A stretch of DNA of 29,335 bases from contig CAMPIU010000002.1 in assembly GCA_946886545.1 (NCBI GenBank), forward strand, positions 1 through 29,335. The letters run 5' to 3'. The notes beneath the pieces are model-generated. The model worked only from the letters and a program-made list of their open reading frames with translations, was not told where the DNA came from and made no database searches. This document shows positions 1-7,945 of the stretch, piece by piece. This DNA is from an uncultured Flavobacteriales bacterium. Lineage in GTDB: Bacteria; Bacteroidota; Bacteroidia; Flavobacteriales; Crocinitomicaceae. Position numbers and translations under genes: made by a program. The first letter of the stretch is position 1, and each line of letters starts with the position of its first letter.

Positions 1-7
1 AATTTGT

Positions 8-1228
8 TTATGCGACTTTCAGTCTGGCAACTTTGCTTTTAGAAAATTGTGCTTTTGCATATTCCAGATCAACCCGGAATTCTTTCTCATTTTTGGAAGG
101 CAGTTCATACATTGCGTCAGTAAGAATTGCTTCACAAATAGATCTCAATCCACGGGCACCTAATTTGAATTCGATTGCCTTCTCCACGATGAAATCCAAT
201 ACATCCGCATCAAATTTCAATCGAATTCCATCAATTTCAAATAACCGTATATATTGCTTGATAATTGCGTTTTTAGGCTCTGTAATGATTCTTTTCAGGC
301 TTTTCGCATCCAAGGGCTCCAAATAAGTCAATACAGGGAAACGACCAATCAACTCCGGAATCAATCCAAAAGATTTCACATCTGTCGGAGTGATATATTT
401 CAGGAAATTATCTTCATCTACTTTCTCTGTGACCTGAGATCCGAATCCGATAGTTTGTCTGTTTACACGACTTGCAATAATGCGTTCAATCCCATCAAAA
501 GCACCACCGCAGACGAATAAAATATTTTTCGTATCGATTGCGATCATTTTCTGCTCCGGGTGTTTTCTTCCTCCTTGCGGCGGAACATTCACAACAGAAC
601 CTTCCAGCAATTTCAAAAGTGCCTGCTGAACACCTTCTCCGGAAACATCACGTGTAATGGATGGATTATCACTTTTACGTGCAATTTTATCGATCTCATC
701 AATGAAAACAATTCCATGCTGAGCAGCCTGAACATTATAGTCTGCCGCCTGAAGTAAACGGGAAAGAATACTTTCAACATCTTCACCCACATAACCGGCT
801 TCCGTTAATACCGTAGCGTCGGCAATACAAAACGGAACATTCAGCATTTTTGCGATTGTTTTTGCAAGCAATGTTTTTCCTGTTCCGGTCCGACCAACCA
901 AAATCACATTGGATTTTTCAATCTCAACGTCTTCGATCTTCGTTTGATGCAAACGTTTGTAATGATTATATACAGCTACCGAAAGCGTTTTCTTTGCATC
1001 ATCCTGACCAATCACATATTCATCCAAACGTTCCTTAATATCCAGAGGTTTTAAGACATTTACCGGAGCGCCCTGACTTGAAATTTTGGTAGTCTGATCT
1101 TCATCTACAATCATTCTTGCCTGAGCAATACAATGATCACAGATGTGTCCTGATAAACCGGCTATTAATAAACCTACTTGACTTCGCGGTCTCCCGCAAA
1201 ACGAGCAAGAAGTTTCCTTTTTTGACAT
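8..1228 (-). CDS. clpX: ATP-dependent Clp protease ATP-binding subunit ClpX
   Basis: AAA+ unfoldase that recognises substrates, unfolds them with ATP and feeds them into the ClpP chamber in the cytoplasm. The 406-residue protein has the full ClpX layout. A zinc-binding N-domain carries cysteines 8, 11, 30 and 33. Walker A is GRTGTGKT (about 112-119, against the usual GPTGSGKT), the GYVG pore loop is near 145, Walker B is IVFIDEID near 173, an RKH-type loop follows (GGRKHPEQ), and an IGF loop (RQTIGFGS) contacts ClpP. A sensor-2 GARG motif lies near the C-terminus. Length is normal for the family. It starts at an ATG 74 bases after clpP, in the usual clpP-clpX order. A candidate promoter of its own overlaps the end of clpP, and a terminator-like hairpin sits in the resulting leader. 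Family identity is certain. Confidence 0.98.
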   Translation of the reverse strand: MSKKETSCSFCGRPRSQVGLLIAGLSGHICDHCIAQARMIVDEDQTTKISSQGAPVNVLKPLDIKERLDEYVIGQDDAKKTLSVAVYNHYKRLHQTKIEDVEIEKSNVILVGRTGTGKTLLAKTIAKMLNVPFCIADATVLTEAGYVGEDVESILSRLLQAADYNVQAAQHGIVFIDEIDKIARKSDNPSITRDVSGEGVQQALLKLLEGSVVNVPPQGGRKHPEQKMIAIDTKNILFVCGGAFDGIERIIASRVNRQTIGFGSQVTEKVDEDNFLKYITPTDVKSFGLIPELIGRFPVLTYLEPLDAKSLKRIITEPKNAIIKQYIRLFEIDGIRLKFDADVLDFIVEKAIEFKLGARGLRSICEAILTDAMYELPSKNEKEFRVDLEYAKAQFSKSKVARLKVA

Positions 1229-1246
1229 AATGTAATTTTTATCGAC

Positions 1247-1279
1247 AAAAAAGTCATCTCGGCTGAGCAGAGATGACTT
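1247..1279 (-). terminator. clpP terminator / clpX leader hairpin
   Basis: On the minus strand a perfect 10-bp stem (AAGTCATCTC with GAGATGACTT, 9-base loop) is followed directly by a T run, just after the clpP stop codon. It has the form of a rho-independent terminator for clpP. It also lies inside the leader of any clpX transcript started at the promoter at 1293-1324, so it could act as an attenuator. Confidence 0.75.
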
Positions 1280-1292
1280 AGATAATATTGTG

Positions 1293-1324
1293 CAAAGTTA
1301 GACTATTTTGGGTTGCGAAGCAAG
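1293..1324 (-). promoter_or_regulatory. Candidate Bacteroidota promoter for clpX
   Basis: The minus strand reads CTTG (1321-1324), a 20-base spacer, then TAACTTTG (1293-1300). This matches the Bacteroidota -33 TTG and -7 TAnnTTTG pattern. Predicted transcription start is near 1288, leaving a leader of about 60 bases before clpX. The -33 box lies within the 3' end of clpP. Confidence 0.55.
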
Positions 1325-1971
1325 ATCTCGTCTACCATTCCATAATCTTTTGCTTCCGCAGCTGTCATCCAGTAATCACGATCTGAATCAGCCCAAACTT
1401 TTTCATAGGTTTGATTCGAATGCGTTGCGATAATATCATACAGTTCTTTCTTCAATTTCTGAATTTCACGAGCTGTGATTTCGATGTCAGAAGCTTGTCC
1501 CTGAGCGCCACCAAGCGGTTGGTGAATCATTACCCGTGCATGCTTCAAAGCTGAACGTTTTCCGGTAGCTCCGGCACACATTAAAACTGCTCCCATTGAA
1601 GCCGCCATTCCTGTGCAGATCGTTGCCACATCAGGTTTGATGTACTGCATCGTGTCATAAATTCCCAAACCTGCATAAACAGATCCTCCCGGTGAATTCA
1701 AATAGATTTGAATATCTTTTTTTGCATCCACTGATTCCAGGAATAACAACTGAGCATTGATGATGTTAGCGACCTGATCGTTGATTCCCGTTCCAAGGAA
1801 AATGATCCGATCCATCATTAGACGTGAAAAAACGTCCATTTGTGTCATATTCATATGACGTTCTTCGATAATATACGGCGTTAAAGAAGATTCGATGTAG
1901 CTTTCTAAGTGCATGCTGGAAATTCCGACATGCTTTGTTGCGTACTTATTAAATTCGTTTTTGTCGAACAT
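1303..1971 (-). CDS. clpP: ATP-dependent Clp protease proteolytic subunit ClpP
   Basis: Serine peptidase subunit (family S14) that forms the tetradecameric chamber used by ClpX. The 222-residue sequence aligns without gaps to E. coli ClpP around the active site. The catalytic triad is Ser125 (GMAASMG), His150 (MIHQPLGG) and Asp199 (DRDYWM). The NSPGGSVYAG segment at about 92-101 supplies the oxyanion-hole glycines. The N-terminus is about 14 residues longer than in E. coli and is probably a propeptide region. It starts at an ATG, and the upstream gap of 105 bases to the DUF2797 gene holds no convincing promoter. It lies directly upstream of clpX, and a hairpin follows its stop. Confidence 0.98.
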   Translation of the reverse strand: MFDKNEFNKYATKHVGISSMHLESYIESSLTPYIIEERHMNMTQMDVFSRLMMDRIIFLGTGINDQVANIINAQLLFLESVDAKKDIQIYLNSPGGSVYAGLGIYDTMQYIKPDVATICTGMAASMGAVLMCAGATGKRSALKHARVMIHQPLGGAQGQASDIEITAREIQKLKKELYDIIATHSNQTYEKVWADSDRDYWMTAAEAKDYGMVDEILLRNPK

Positions 1972-2076
1972 GTTTGATAGTTTTAAGAAGTATTAAAATT
2001 AATAGGTTTCGGAAGAATTGATTCTTTTTTTGGCAGAAATTAACGAGAATAATTACAACATCAAAAAGTTCAAAAC

Positions 2077-2874
2077 TTAATCATGAGAAAATTCGATTTC
2101 ATAGCTCGTATGTTTTCGAATATTCAGTACTCTTTCGTCGTCAAAAATCAAGTACTGACCTTTGATTCCGGCAAGTCTTCCGTGAATAATCGGAGTTTTA
2201 TCAAAGCTAACACTTTTCACCTTCAAGGGATACTTTTCAACGGGGTAATTCAATGAAATAATCGTGTCATTCATACTTACAAAATCACGCATATCGAAAG
2301 GTAGCAAATCTTCCACTCTCCCTTTTTCATCCAGAAGATCCAATTCGTGATTGATCTCATTTTTGAGCATGCGCTGCCAGTTTGTTTTATCCGTCATATA
2401 CGACTTCAAAGCAACTTCAATAATTCCGGCTTCATACCGATTTGTGGTTTCCGCAAGGATAATTGCCCGTGAAGCTCCCTGATCAATCCAGCGGGTCATG
2501 GTTTGTTCTGCGCGTGTAACACCAACTTTTATGCTGTCCGAAGCTGCCAGGTAAACGATATGCGGCTGATTGTGGTGCATGTGTTCCCAATCGATATCCC
2601 TGCCTTCACCCAAATGAGCCCTGCACAATTCCGGACTGATGATACAAGGTGAAGCTTGGGGTGCGGATTGAAAACAAGGAAAACAAAAGCCTTGTCCGAA
2701 TGAATTTTTGGTTTGTTTTCCGCAATTGGAACAAATGATCTTTCCGGTCCAGTTTAACGCAATCTCCTTGCCAATCAGATCATTCATCCGAATCCGGGGT
2801 TCATTGTTCAATATAAGCTGGTATTGAATGGGCTCCTCAAATGAAACACGCATTTTATCTAATAATCCTTTCAT
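2077..2874 (-). CDS. DUF2797 family protein, treble-clef zinc site plus GIY-YIG-like domain
   Basis: A 265-residue cytoplasmic protein without a signal peptide or membrane segment. The N-terminal half has a four-cysteine zinc site (Cys48, Cys51, Cys64, Cys67: CSNCGK and CFPC) and two more cysteines near 77 and 84. The segment at about 105-155 (VYLAASDSIKVGVTR, an arginine near 128 and a glutamate near 153) resembles the GIY-YIG nuclease fold, with the pattern degraded. I recognise this as the DUF2797 arrangement, whose biochemical role I do not know. It lies between the ABC-F gene and clpP on the same strand, 80 and 105 bases away, so it may be its own unit. Family call is good; nuclease activity is unproven. 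Confidence 0.8.
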   Translation of the reverse strand: MKGLLDKMRVSFEEPIQYQLILNNEPRIRMNDLIGKEIALNWTGKIICSNCGKQTKNSFGQGFCFPCFQSAPQASPCIISPELCRAHLGEGRDIDWEHMHHNQPHIVYLAASDSIKVGVTRAEQTMTRWIDQGASRAIILAETTNRYEAGIIEVALKSYMTDKTNWQRMLKNEINHELDLLDEKGRVEDLLPFDMRDFVSMNDTIISLNYPVEKYPLKVKSVSFDKTPIIHGRLAGIKGQYLIFDDERVLNIRKHTSYEIEFSHD

Positions 2875-2893
2875 TTTCTTTTTAGATTTTAGG

Positions 2894-2911
2894 TCCCGAT
2901 AGTTATCGGGA
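2894..2911. repeat. Short perfect inverted repeat TCCCGATAGTTATCGGGA
   Basis: Two 8-base arms flank a GT spacer in the gap between the ABC-F gene and the DUF2797 gene. Short palindromes of this kind are common in intergenic DNA of this phylum. It may help terminate the ABC-F transcript, but no strong T run follows on the minus strand. Confidence 0.55.
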
Positions 2912-2929
2912 TCAGGATATTAAGATTTT

Positions 2930-2955
2930 AAGACTTGTATTTAGTCATAAGTCTT
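2930..2955 (-). terminator. Weak hairpin at the 3' end of the ABC-F gene
   Basis: AAGACTT (2930-2936) and AAGTCTT (2949-2955) form a 7-bp AT-rich stem that overlaps the ABC-F stop codon. It has no clear T tract, so its role as a terminator is tentative. Confidence 0.3.
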
Positions 2956-4888
2956 AATCTTGTATACTTTCCAATTCCTCTGTAGCTTCCATCCACAGAT
3001 CCGAATAATAATCCAATTTTGATTTCATTTCTTCAAAAGCTTTCAGGACCGGAGCAGTTTTGGCAGAATCCGTAAAATCCATTGTAGCTAGCTGATCTTC
3101 CAGCACCTTCACTTCCTTTTCCAATTCCTGAACACGTTCTTCGTGTTGCCTTACTTTATTCTGGAGCTGATTCTTCTTACGTTTATTTTCTTTCCGTTCC
3201 TCCTGAGATTGATTTTTCTGTGGCTCCGTCACCACTTCTTTTTGAACCGCTTTGTTTTCAGTCTTTTTAGTTGGGCTATCGGAAGACAATTTACGCTGTA
3301 GGTATTCATATACCCCAAAATGATGAATCTTCAGAGTTTGATCCTCAATGTCCCAAATACGATTCGTTAAACCATCCAGGAATTCACGGTCGTGAGATAC
3401 AATTAAAAAAGTTCCTTCGTACTGCAACAAAGCCCGTTTCAAAACCTGCTTGCTTTGAATATCCAAGTGATTCGTAGGCTCATCCAGGATCAACACATTC
3501 GAAGGGCTTAAAAGCAACTGGCAGAGAGCCAAACGAGTTCGTTCTCCCCCAGAAAGAACCCCTACTTTCTTATCCACATCTTCACCAGAGAATAAAAACG
3601 CCCCTAAAATAGAACGCAGATCTTTTCGCACTTCCCCGGAAGCAACCAAATCCACAGTTTCATAAACACTCAAATTCTTATTCAAACGCTCAGCCTGATC
3701 CTGGGCAAAATAGGTGATCTTCACATTATGCCCGTATTCTACCTTCCCTTCAAAATCGATTTCTTTTGTAAGACATTTAAATAAAGTAGACTTACCTACT
3801 CCATTCGGGCCCAAAAGTGCAATTTTCTCTCCTCTTCCAACCGTAATGGAAATATCTTTAAACAAAGTTCTTGGTCCGTAACTTTTGCCCAAATGCTCCA
3901 TTTCGAGCACCCATTTTCCGGGTTGAACATTTAAGGGGAAGAAAATATTCATTCGTGCAACTGCGTCACTCTCAATTTCGATTCGCTCCGTACGATCCAG
4001 TTTTTTGATCAAGGATTGTGCAAATGCTGCTTTGTTCTTTTTTGCCCGGAATTTATCAATCAATTCCTGCGTTTGCTTGATCTCTTTATCTTGTTGCTTT
4101 TTTGCATCTGTTAGCCGTTCCAACTCTTCCGCTCTCAATTCTTTGTATTTCGAATAAGCGTAAGGAAAATCCAAAATCTTCCCGAAGGAAATCTCCCAGG
4201 TTCTATTGGTGACGTTATCCAAGAACAATCTGTCGTGGGAAATAACGATCACCGCCCCATCAAATTTTGTCAGGTAATTTTCTAACCATTGAATCGAAAC
4301 AATGTCCAGGTGATTGGTTGGCTCATCCAAAAGAAGCAAGTTCGGACGATTCACTAATATTTTAGCTAATTCTGCTCTCATTTTCCATCCACCTGAAAAC
4401 GAGTTCAATGGTTTTTCAAAATCATCCTTGTGAAAACCAAGTCCGTCCAATACGGATGCGATTTTCTCTTCCCATTGGAATCCATCGTGAATATTGAACA
4501 GATCATTGGTCGCATTTAAATCGTTCAGCAACTCAAGATACGATTCGGATTCATAATCTTCCCGCGTGGTCAATTGCTGATTGATCTCTTCAATATGTTT
4601 TCTCAAATGGTTTAACTGATCATTGGAAAAAAACAGGTAATCGAAAACACTTTGCTTAGTATCAATAACGATATCCTGAGTTAAAAAACCTACTTCCAAC
4701 CCTTTTTGTCGATGAATCTGACCGTCAGTTGCCTTTTCGGTTTGAGCAATTAATCTCAAAAGTGTGGATTTTCCGGCACCATTTTTACCGACTAAACCAA
4801 TTCGATCTCCCTGATTAACCTGGGCAGAACAATCCTCAAACAAATAACCCTGTGGGAAATGCACTCCCAATTTTTCCAAAACAAGCAT
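2954..4888 (-). CDS. ABC-F family ATP-binding protein (Uup/YdiF-like)
   Basis: Soluble ABC-F protein with two nucleotide-binding domains in one chain and no membrane segments. Members of this class act on the ribosome or in translation quality control. The first domain has Walker A GKNGAGKS (about 34-41), signature SFSGG and Walker B LLLLDEPTNHLD. A charged linker holds the ABC-transporter extension arm. The second domain has GPNGVGKST, LSGGE and VLILDEPTNHLD. The C-terminal 100 or so residues are a lysine/glutamate-rich coiled coil, as in Uup-type proteins. I chose the ATG at 4888 (644 residues). The frame also allows a TTG at 4894, but that codon lies inside the promoter box at 4892-4899. 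The exact subgroup and substrate cannot be fixed from sequence alone. Confidence 0.93.
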   Translation of the reverse strand: MLVLEKLGVHFPQGYLFEDCSAQVNQGDRIGLVGKNGAGKSTLLRLIAQTEKATDGQIHRQKGLEVGFLTQDIVIDTKQSVFDYLFFSNDQLNHLRKHIEEINQQLTTREDYESESYLELLNDLNATNDLFNIHDGFQWEEKIASVLDGLGFHKDDFEKPLNSFSGGWKMRAELAKILVNRPNLLLLDEPTNHLDIVSIQWLENYLTKFDGAVIVISHDRLFLDNVTNRTWEISFGKILDFPYAYSKYKELRAEELERLTDAKKQQDKEIKQTQELIDKFRAKKNKAAFAQSLIKKLDRTERIEIESDAVARMNIFFPLNVQPGKWVLEMEHLGKSYGPRTLFKDISITVGRGEKIALLGPNGVGKSTLFKCLTKEIDFEGKVEYGHNVKITYFAQDQAERLNKNLSVYETVDLVASGEVRKDLRSILGAFLFSGEDVDKKVGVLSGGERTRLALCQLLLSPSNVLILDEPTNHLDIQSKQVLKRALLQYEGTFLIVSHDREFLDGLTNRIWDIEDQTLKIHHFGVYEYLQRKLSSDSPTKKTENKAVQKEVVTEPQKNQSQEERKENKRKKNQLQNKVRQHEERVQELEKEVKVLEDQLATMDFTDSAKTAPVLKAFEEMKSKLDYYSDLWMEATEELESIQD

Positions 4889-4891
4889 GTG

Positions 4892-4899
4892 CAAAGGTA
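4892..4899 (-). promoter_or_regulatory. Candidate -7 box TACCTTTG, possibly giving a leaderless mRNA
   Basis: The minus strand has TACCTTTG ending three bases before the ABC-F ATG. With the usual spacing the transcript would begin at or within a base or two of the start codon. I see no clear TTG -33 box at 17-23 bases upstream, so the call is moderate. It argues against the TTG start at 4894. Confidence 0.45.
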
Positions 4900-4954
4900 G
4901 GCAAAGTCTTAGAAAGTTAGAAGGGAAAAGGTAAAACCGGGTGAATGAAAAGTT

Positions 4955-4976
4955 GGGGCGTAAATTTTCACACCCC
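4955..4976 (-). terminator. Hairpin downstream of the second gldM
   Basis: GGGGCGT (4955-4961) and ACACCCC (4970-4976) form a 7-bp stem with one G-U pair and an AAATTTTC loop, eight bases beyond the gldM2 stop. It resembles the palindromes at 25138 and 26776, with about 17 of 22 core positions the same. It is a likely terminator. Confidence 0.5.
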
Positions 4977-4983
4977 TCCTTTT

Positions 4984-6726
4984 CTAAAGAACAAACGATG
5001 CCAGTTTTTTTCTTACAATCTGATCCGGACCAATGTAATCCATTTTAATATTTACAATAGTTCCGGGTCTTCCCTGTTTCAATAACCGTGTTGCTTCATC
5101 CGAAAGGTGGTTTCCTTTTCCTTTTTCAGGTTTTGGAGCCGTATTTAAGCTCAATTCCCAGTTTAAAATCGTGAACTTAGCATCCAGCGGACTATTTTTA
5201 TAGCGTGAAAACAAATTCTTCTCCAAAGGAGAAATTTTCCCTCCTTCCTCTACAGCCCCGAAGAAAAAATCCGGATTTGGCAATATCATCACCCGGAAAG
5301 AATAGGTTCCCAACTTCACTTTCTTTTTCGATACTGAATTCATTCCATATATGTCTATTGATGCCGTTTTACCACTTGTTGTTACTCTTGCAATCTGCTT
5401 GTTAGGATCTCCCGATTGTTTTAGGTTTACTCCTATCCCGTTCAAAACTGTTTGATCATACCCCGATGCAACGCCTTCAACCACATTGTCGTAACCTTTA
5501 TACAACACATTCAGTTTTGGTAATGAAACAGTTCCCTGCGGCCGCATAATTTTAATGGTATGTGACCAATTTTCTGTTTTCACTAAACCTGATTTGTTCT
5601 TGATCGAAACAGTTCCGCTTAAAACCATATCACCGCCTGAACCAACTTTCGTTTTAATCGTTCCCTTCCCACCGGTTCCAAGAAAAGAGTTTCCGTTATA
5701 AGTAATTGTTGGCTGGTTGTCCGAATCAAAAGCCGCCATCATTACATTTAGCTCCACTTCATCTCCACTGTTTGCGATTTCAGGTCCATAGGCCAATCCC
5801 ACAATTTTATTAAAGGAATACTCTCCGGTAGAGACTTTTGATTTCAAATGTGCCAGAGCCAGAGAACGTGCGGAAAGAATATCTTGTTGCATGGAAGACA
5901 GGGAAGCCAAAGCTGCAACAAGCGGAGCGTGATCAAATGTCTGTCCGATCCAATGAACTCCTTCAATATCATTTTGCGTAACACACTCTTGTTTGGTTAA
6001 ATTCATGTAAATGGACGAAAGAATCTCTTCATCGTCCCGCAAGTTTATTTTGGAAGATCGAAGCATATTATTGACCTGTTTTCTTAAATCTTTCGAGTCT
6101 TTAAAACTATTGATTGCTTTAGGTTTAATGGAATATGATTTTTTCCCATCCTTGTAAGTGGCCACTGTTCGGATCAGTTCCGAACGGAATTCGTTGTAAT
6201 CATCCCAAATCATTTTCCCTTTTCCCGTGGGATTTTTAATATCATCGCCAACCAGAATGTACATTGGAATATCGTACTGATCTTTCGCCTGAACAGCCAT
6301 TAAATTCATTCTTGCAGGTCTGCAATCCTTTCCCCTTTCCCACATGATTGTTTCTTTGTCGTCCGGTTGTATTGAAGTGATCTCTTCTCCTGATTCCCTT
6401 AACAGTTCTAATTTTACACGATCAATTTCCTGGATCAAACCAGCTGAAAGTTCATCTACCCGGTTCATTTGTTTCATAACTTTTTTCAGTTTTTGAAGTT
6501 TGCGGGCATTTTCCTTTCCATGGGTTGAGGCAATTTCGTCGGAAATATCAGAAATGAACTCCGAACCTCTGTCCACTTGCATACTGTTTGATTTCTGAGT
6601 ATTTTCCTCAATCGCAACAAAAGCGTCCAGGATGGTTTTCGATACGTTTAATGCCAAAAGTGCGGTCAGTACCAGATACATCATTCCGATCATCTTTTGT
6701 CTCGGGGTTTCTTTTCCTCCAGCCAT
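4984..6726 (-). CDS. GldM paralogue (second copy), T9SS motor/stator protein
   Basis: A 580-residue second GldM. GldM is anchored by one N-terminal helix in the inner membrane, where it is driven by GldL, and its periplasmic domains reach the GldKN ring. The N-terminus is nearly identical to the main copy: 44 of the first 47 residues match, including MAGGKETPRQKMIGMMYLVL and the single transmembrane helix at about 11-30. The remainder is clearly homologous but more diverged, with the same periplasmic Ig-like architecture and a conserved core around EYSFNKI. It starts with an ATG 98 bases after the second gldN and has no recognisable promoter. A terminator hairpin lies between the two. There is no frameshift, so it looks functional. 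It is probably a specialised or conditional motor part; that is inference. Confidence 0.93.
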   Translation of the reverse strand: MAGGKETPRQKMIGMMYLVLTALLALNVSKTILDAFVAIEENTQKSNSMQVDRGSEFISDISDEIASTHGKENARKLQKLKKVMKQMNRVDELSAGLIQEIDRVKLELLRESGEEITSIQPDDKETIMWERGKDCRPARMNLMAVQAKDQYDIPMYILVGDDIKNPTGKGKMIWDDYNEFRSELIRTVATYKDGKKSYSIKPKAINSFKDSKDLRKQVNNMLRSSKINLRDDEEILSSIYMNLTKQECVTQNDIEGVHWIGQTFDHAPLVAALASLSSMQQDILSARSLALAHLKSKVSTGEYSFNKIVGLAYGPEIANSGDEVELNVMMAAFDSDNQPTITYNGNSFLGTGGKGTIKTKVGSGGDMVLSGTVSIKNKSGLVKTENWSHTIKIMRPQGTVSLPKLNVLYKGYDNVVEGVASGYDQTVLNGIGVNLKQSGDPNKQIARVTTSGKTASIDIYGMNSVSKKKVKLGTYSFRVMILPNPDFFFGAVEEGGKISPLEKNLFSRYKNSPLDAKFTILNWELSLNTAPKPEKGKGNHLSDEATRLLKQGRPGTIVNIKMDYIGPDQIVRKKLASFVL

Positions 6727-6788
6727 GATTTCAATTTTTAAGGTTTATACTAATCGAATGTCATTTATTCAATTAGTAACATGGAGGT

Positions 6789-6814
6789 AAAAAAAATGTC
6801 CGCTAGGGCGGACA
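6789..6814 (-). terminator. Rho-independent terminator after the second gldN
   Basis: On the minus strand TGTCCGC and GCGGACA form a perfect 7-bp GC-rich stem with a 4-base CCTA loop, followed by eight T residues. It begins 10 bases after the gldN2 stop and separates gldN2 from gldM2. Confidence 0.85.
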
Positions 6815-6824
6815 CTGTTAACTA

Positions 6825-7823
6825 TTAAAAATTCCAGACATCCTGTTCAAAAGTCCGGATGCTTTCAATGATATCTGCGGACTCCTGCAGTGCATCTACT
6901 CCCGTTCGGTAACTATCGATCGATCTGTCAAACACATTGCTTTCCTTATAAACGGTACTGGAGAATCTTCGTTTCCAAAATAAATCATCGTAACTCATCC
7001 ATTGTGCATCATTTTTCTCATTGTAGACGTAATAATTTGTGAGGAAATATCTCAAATGAGGAAAATAAACCCAGAATTTGGTTTCCAGCCCCGATATCAT
7101 CTTTTGTCCATTCGGAGCTGTCTCTTCTTTTAAAACTACCGGAGCAATCCCCATAATTCGTACATCCATCACCGAGCGTTCTTTATCAAAAAACCAATCT
7201 TCCTTGATCAGATACTTTACAATATGCTCTGAATCGATCCAGGCAGTATCTCTGTCAGCATAAACATATTCTTCCACCCCATTTACCCATCTGGTAGAAT
7301 CCCGTCCGTCATACGTAGAAATCACAACATCTGTTGCAGGACCTAACTTTCCCAAATAGTAGAATACTTCATTCCGGAACACGGAGTCATTGCAATAATT
7401 GCCGCCGGCTTTAGACACAATAGGATACTTAAACTGGTCTCCGTCCAGTACATCAAACTGGTAAGGATTATAAGGTGAGAAAATCTTCAAATCCCCTTGT
7501 ATAATATGATGTCTCATGATCGTCCATAAAGACCAGCAATTCGTGTTTCTTACATATTGTCCGGAAGGAGTATGATGGTCAAATGGATAATATAAAGGAT
7601 GATTGATCTTTTCGCGTAGATCGATTTCCCTCCAAACACGTTTACTCCAAACAACATCTGCCTCGCGAACATATTCATAAGGAATAGTTCTTTTGGTAAG
7701 AACATGCTCCTTTATGTAGGGGTAATCCAAAATCGGAGTTGAGGAAATAAAGTCGGTAGATTCGCATTGTGCATTCAAATCACAGCTTGCCGCAAGAACG
7801 AAGATAAAGGTATATTTTTTCAT
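6825..7823 (-). CDS. GldN paralogue (GldO-like), T9SS periplasmic ring component
   Basis: A 332-residue GldN-family protein. GldN pairs with the lipoprotein GldK to form the periplasmic ring of the T9SS. It has an N-terminal signal peptide ending at about residue 19 (LNAQ). The body follows GldN through most of its length: PYEYVREADVVWSKRVWR, FDHHTPSGQYVRNT, LWTIMRHHI, FSPYNPYQFD, WFFDKERSV and the C-terminal FEQDVWNF. It starts at an ATG, 122 bases after the main gldN and beyond a strong terminator. Extra cysteines not seen in the main copy lie near the mature N-terminus (SCDLNAQCE) and in NCWSLW and NYCNDS. A gldN followed by a paralogue called gldO is known from Flavobacterium johnsoniae; whether this is the same duplication is unknown. 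Confidence 0.93.
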   Translation of the reverse strand: MKKYTFIFVLAASCDLNAQCESTDFISSTPILDYPYIKEHVLTKRTIPYEYVREADVVWSKRVWREIDLREKINHPLYYPFDHHTPSGQYVRNTNCWSLWTIMRHHIIQGDLKIFSPYNPYQFDVLDGDQFKYPIVSKAGGNYCNDSVFRNEVFYYLGKLGPATDVVISTYDGRDSTRWVNGVEEYVYADRDTAWIDSEHIVKYLIKEDWFFDKERSVMDVRIMGIAPVVLKEETAPNGQKMISGLETKFWVYFPHLRYFLTNYYVYNEKNDAQWMSYDDLFWKRRFSSTVYKESNVFDRSIDSYRTGVDALQESADIIESIRTFEQDVWNF

Positions 7824-7890
7824 GGCTTTGGGTTTTCCTGATAGCGCGAAAAACAGCCATTCGTTACACTTGACAACCAGTTAGTTATCA

Positions 7891-7927
7891 ACAAAAACCC
7901 CGTCTCAGCAAAGCCAAGACGGGGTTT
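7891..7927 (-). terminator. Strong rho-independent terminator after gldN
   Basis: AAACCCCGTCT (7895-7905) and AGACGGGGTTT (7917-7927) form a perfect 11-bp stem with an 11-base loop. On the minus strand it is followed by a T run. It lies 18 bases past the gldN stop and closes the main gldKLMN transcript before gldN2. Confidence 0.9.
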
Positions 7928-7945
7928 CATTATTTTTTGATTCAA

